From Ruminococcus sp. CAG:563 (GTDB taxonomy: Bacteria > Bacillota > Clostridia > Oscillospirales > Acutalibacteraceae): a stretch of 5,854 nt of DNA. The notes beneath the pieces are model-generated. The model searched no databases. It was given only the letters and a program-made list of their open reading frames with translations, and was not told the origin of the DNA. The DNA lies in assembly GCA_000434915.1 (NCBI GenBank), contig FR882088.1, positions 122,312 to 128,165 of the forward strand, given 5' to 3'. Of this stretch, positions 5,372 to 5,854 are shown piece after piece. The stretch's first letter is position 1. Every line of letters begins with the position of its first letter. A program made the position numbers and the translations under genes.

Positions 5372-5469
5372 TAGCGAGGAGAGGTGAGCCGGGTACTGTT
5401 GCACGGCAACGGTTGGCGAGCCATAAGAGTGCGAAGCACACGGCAAGTCCTTCTGCCCCTGCCAGGAAT

Positions 5470-5501
5470 GCTTAGGATTATCAATGATCCTAGGCGTTTT
5501 T
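5470..5501 (+). terminator. Second rho-independent terminator, probably the ancestral end of the tRNA operon
   Basis: GCTTAGGATT (5470-5479) pairs over 10 bp (two G-U) with GATCCTAGGC (5486-5495) around ATCAAT, followed by GTTTTTCTTTT. It stands 5 bases after the second copy of the tRNA-Trp 3' end, the same kind of position that the first terminator holds after the real tRNA. Confidence 0.85.
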
Positions 5502-5790
5502 CTTTTGCCTTTTTACAACTGAAAAATACGGCAAAATTAAAATTTGATGTAAATCAATAGTTTCTACGGGCGACGAACGGGCGACGGGATGTCGGCGTGG
5601 ACGATTAAGCGCATTTAACTCAGTAAAGAATTGAATAGGAATATAAAAGAAATATATATTATTAATATTGTCATAAGCTCTTTTTGTTAGGTGAAAAGCT
5701 AAATACCGCAAATGCGTAAAGTAAAATGCATCAAATATGTCAAGAAGAAAAATCGTACAGTGTTTGTGTGAAACCGAAGTTATAATTCAA
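5502..5790. other. Intergenic region, AT-rich, with a short direct repeat
   Basis: No supported gene is present. The only structure seen is a GC-rich patch in which ACGGGCGACG occurs twice with one base between (5566-5575 and 5577-5586), in otherwise AT-rich DNA. The rest resembles ordinary spacer ahead of the promoter at 5791. Confidence 0.5.
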
Positions 5791-5818
5791 TTGACAAAAT
5801 TAGACAAAGTGGTATAAT
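5791..5818 (+). promoter_or_regulatory. Sigma-A promoter of the gene leaving the right edge
   Basis: TTGACA (5791-5796) and TATAAT (5813-5818) are both perfect consensus hexamers with a 16-bp spacer, with TGG before the -10 box. Transcription should begin near 5825, only about 20 bases before the proposed start codon. Confidence 0.85.
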
Positions 5819-5845
5819 AAAATGCAAAGAGGGGTTGACAATGAT

Positions 5846-5854
5846 ATGAAAATT
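5846..5854 (+). CDS. Start of a gene truncated by the window edge
   Basis: ATG AAA ATT follows AGAGGGG (5828-5834) at 11 bases. The ATG at 5841 meets TGA after one codon, so 5846 is the better start. Only M-K-I is visible and no function can be given. The consensus promoter just upstream suggests a well-expressed gene. Confidence 0.5.

Larger units (their letters stand above)
5255..5465 (+). mobile_element. Possible small element or relic bounded by duplicated tRNA-Trp 3' ends
   Basis: Exact 22-bp direct repeats, CAAGTCCTTCTGCCCCTGCC plus AG, lie at 5255-5276 (within tRNA-Trp and one base beyond) and 5444-5465. The 189-bp offset segment has the terminator at 5283-5310. It also has AAGGACTTGAACCC (5315-5328), an exact 14-base reverse complement of tRNA T-arm positions 5250-5263. 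AAGGACTTG (5315-5323) and CAAGTCCTT (5444-5452) form 9-bp inverted ends of a 138-bp core. The core holds hairpins at 5349-5371, 5398-5410 and 5429-5439. There is no coding capacity for an integrase. Alternatives are a non-autonomous tRNA-derived repeat, an integration scar, or a partial tRNA duplication. Confidence 0.6.

Noticed and set aside
5147..5446. Minus-strand frames with GLEPRTDRL and GLEPSARG-type peptides
   Set aside because: These are the well-known false proteins made by reading tRNA genes backwards; they cover tRNA-CAT, tRNA-Trp and the duplicated tRNA tail.
5490..5711. Minus-strand open frame of 73 codons
   Set aside because: It overlaps the terminator at 5470-5501 and AT-rich spacer, with no ribosome-binding site or recognisable domain.
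1..5854. Retron, toxin-antitoxin pair, defence island or phage genes
   Set aside because: No reverse transcriptase, toxin, nuclease, integrase or phage structural protein was seen; the XRE gene has no toxin-like partner.

Overview
The window looks like chromosomal DNA of a low-GC Gram-positive gut bacterium (Bacillota, Clostridia, probably Ruminococcaceae/Oscillospiraceae-like). The evidence is consensus sigma-A promoters (TTGACA-N17-TAAAAT, TTGACT-N17-TAGAAT), strong AGGAGG ribosome-binding sites, a T-box leader, tRNA genes with encoded CCA, rho-independent terminators, and a large secreted protein made of Listeria-Bacteroides (InlB B-type, Flg_new) repeats plus a bacterial Ig-like domain. 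The genus is inferred from family style, not proven.

Layout, left to right. Positions 1-91 are a hairpin-rich, repeat-like stretch. Positions 155-417 (minus strand) hold a promoter and a complete T-box riboswitch with its terminator, reading left. The gene it should control does not start inside the window, and the repeat-like stretch lies where a start would be expected. Positions 445-795 (minus) encode a small XRE/Cro-type DNA-binding regulator. A 212-bp intergenic region carries a 10-bp-arm palindrome. Positions 1008-4589 (plus) encode a 1193-residue secreted protein: signal peptide, papain-like (NlpC/P60- or CHAP-like) cysteine hydrolase domain, Ig-like domain, three long InlB-type modules with a GYGWLT-type insertion, three near-identical 142-residue (426-bp) tandem units, a BIG2-type domain, and a very short hydrophobic C-terminal tail ending LFGWIWYI. 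A strong terminator follows.

Positions 4631-5061 are mostly non-coding, with one weak minus-strand small ORF. A promoter at 5062-5090 then drives a two-gene tRNA operon: tRNA-CAT (Met or Ile2) at 5114-5190 and tRNA-Trp at 5200-5275. The 3' end of tRNA-Trp is duplicated exactly (22 bp) 189 bp downstream. The intervening DNA has its own terminator, 9-bp inverted ends and several hairpins, so it looks like a small tRNA-3'-end-targeted element or relic. The original operon terminator now lies beyond the second copy. The last 60 bases hold a promoter, a Shine-Dalgarno sequence and the first three codons of a gene that runs off the right edge.

The genes form no single pathway. The regulator and the surface protein are divergent neighbours and could be linked through the palindrome between them. 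The most unusual items are the surface protein's architecture and tail, the T-box without an adjacent gene, and the duplicated tRNA-Trp end.
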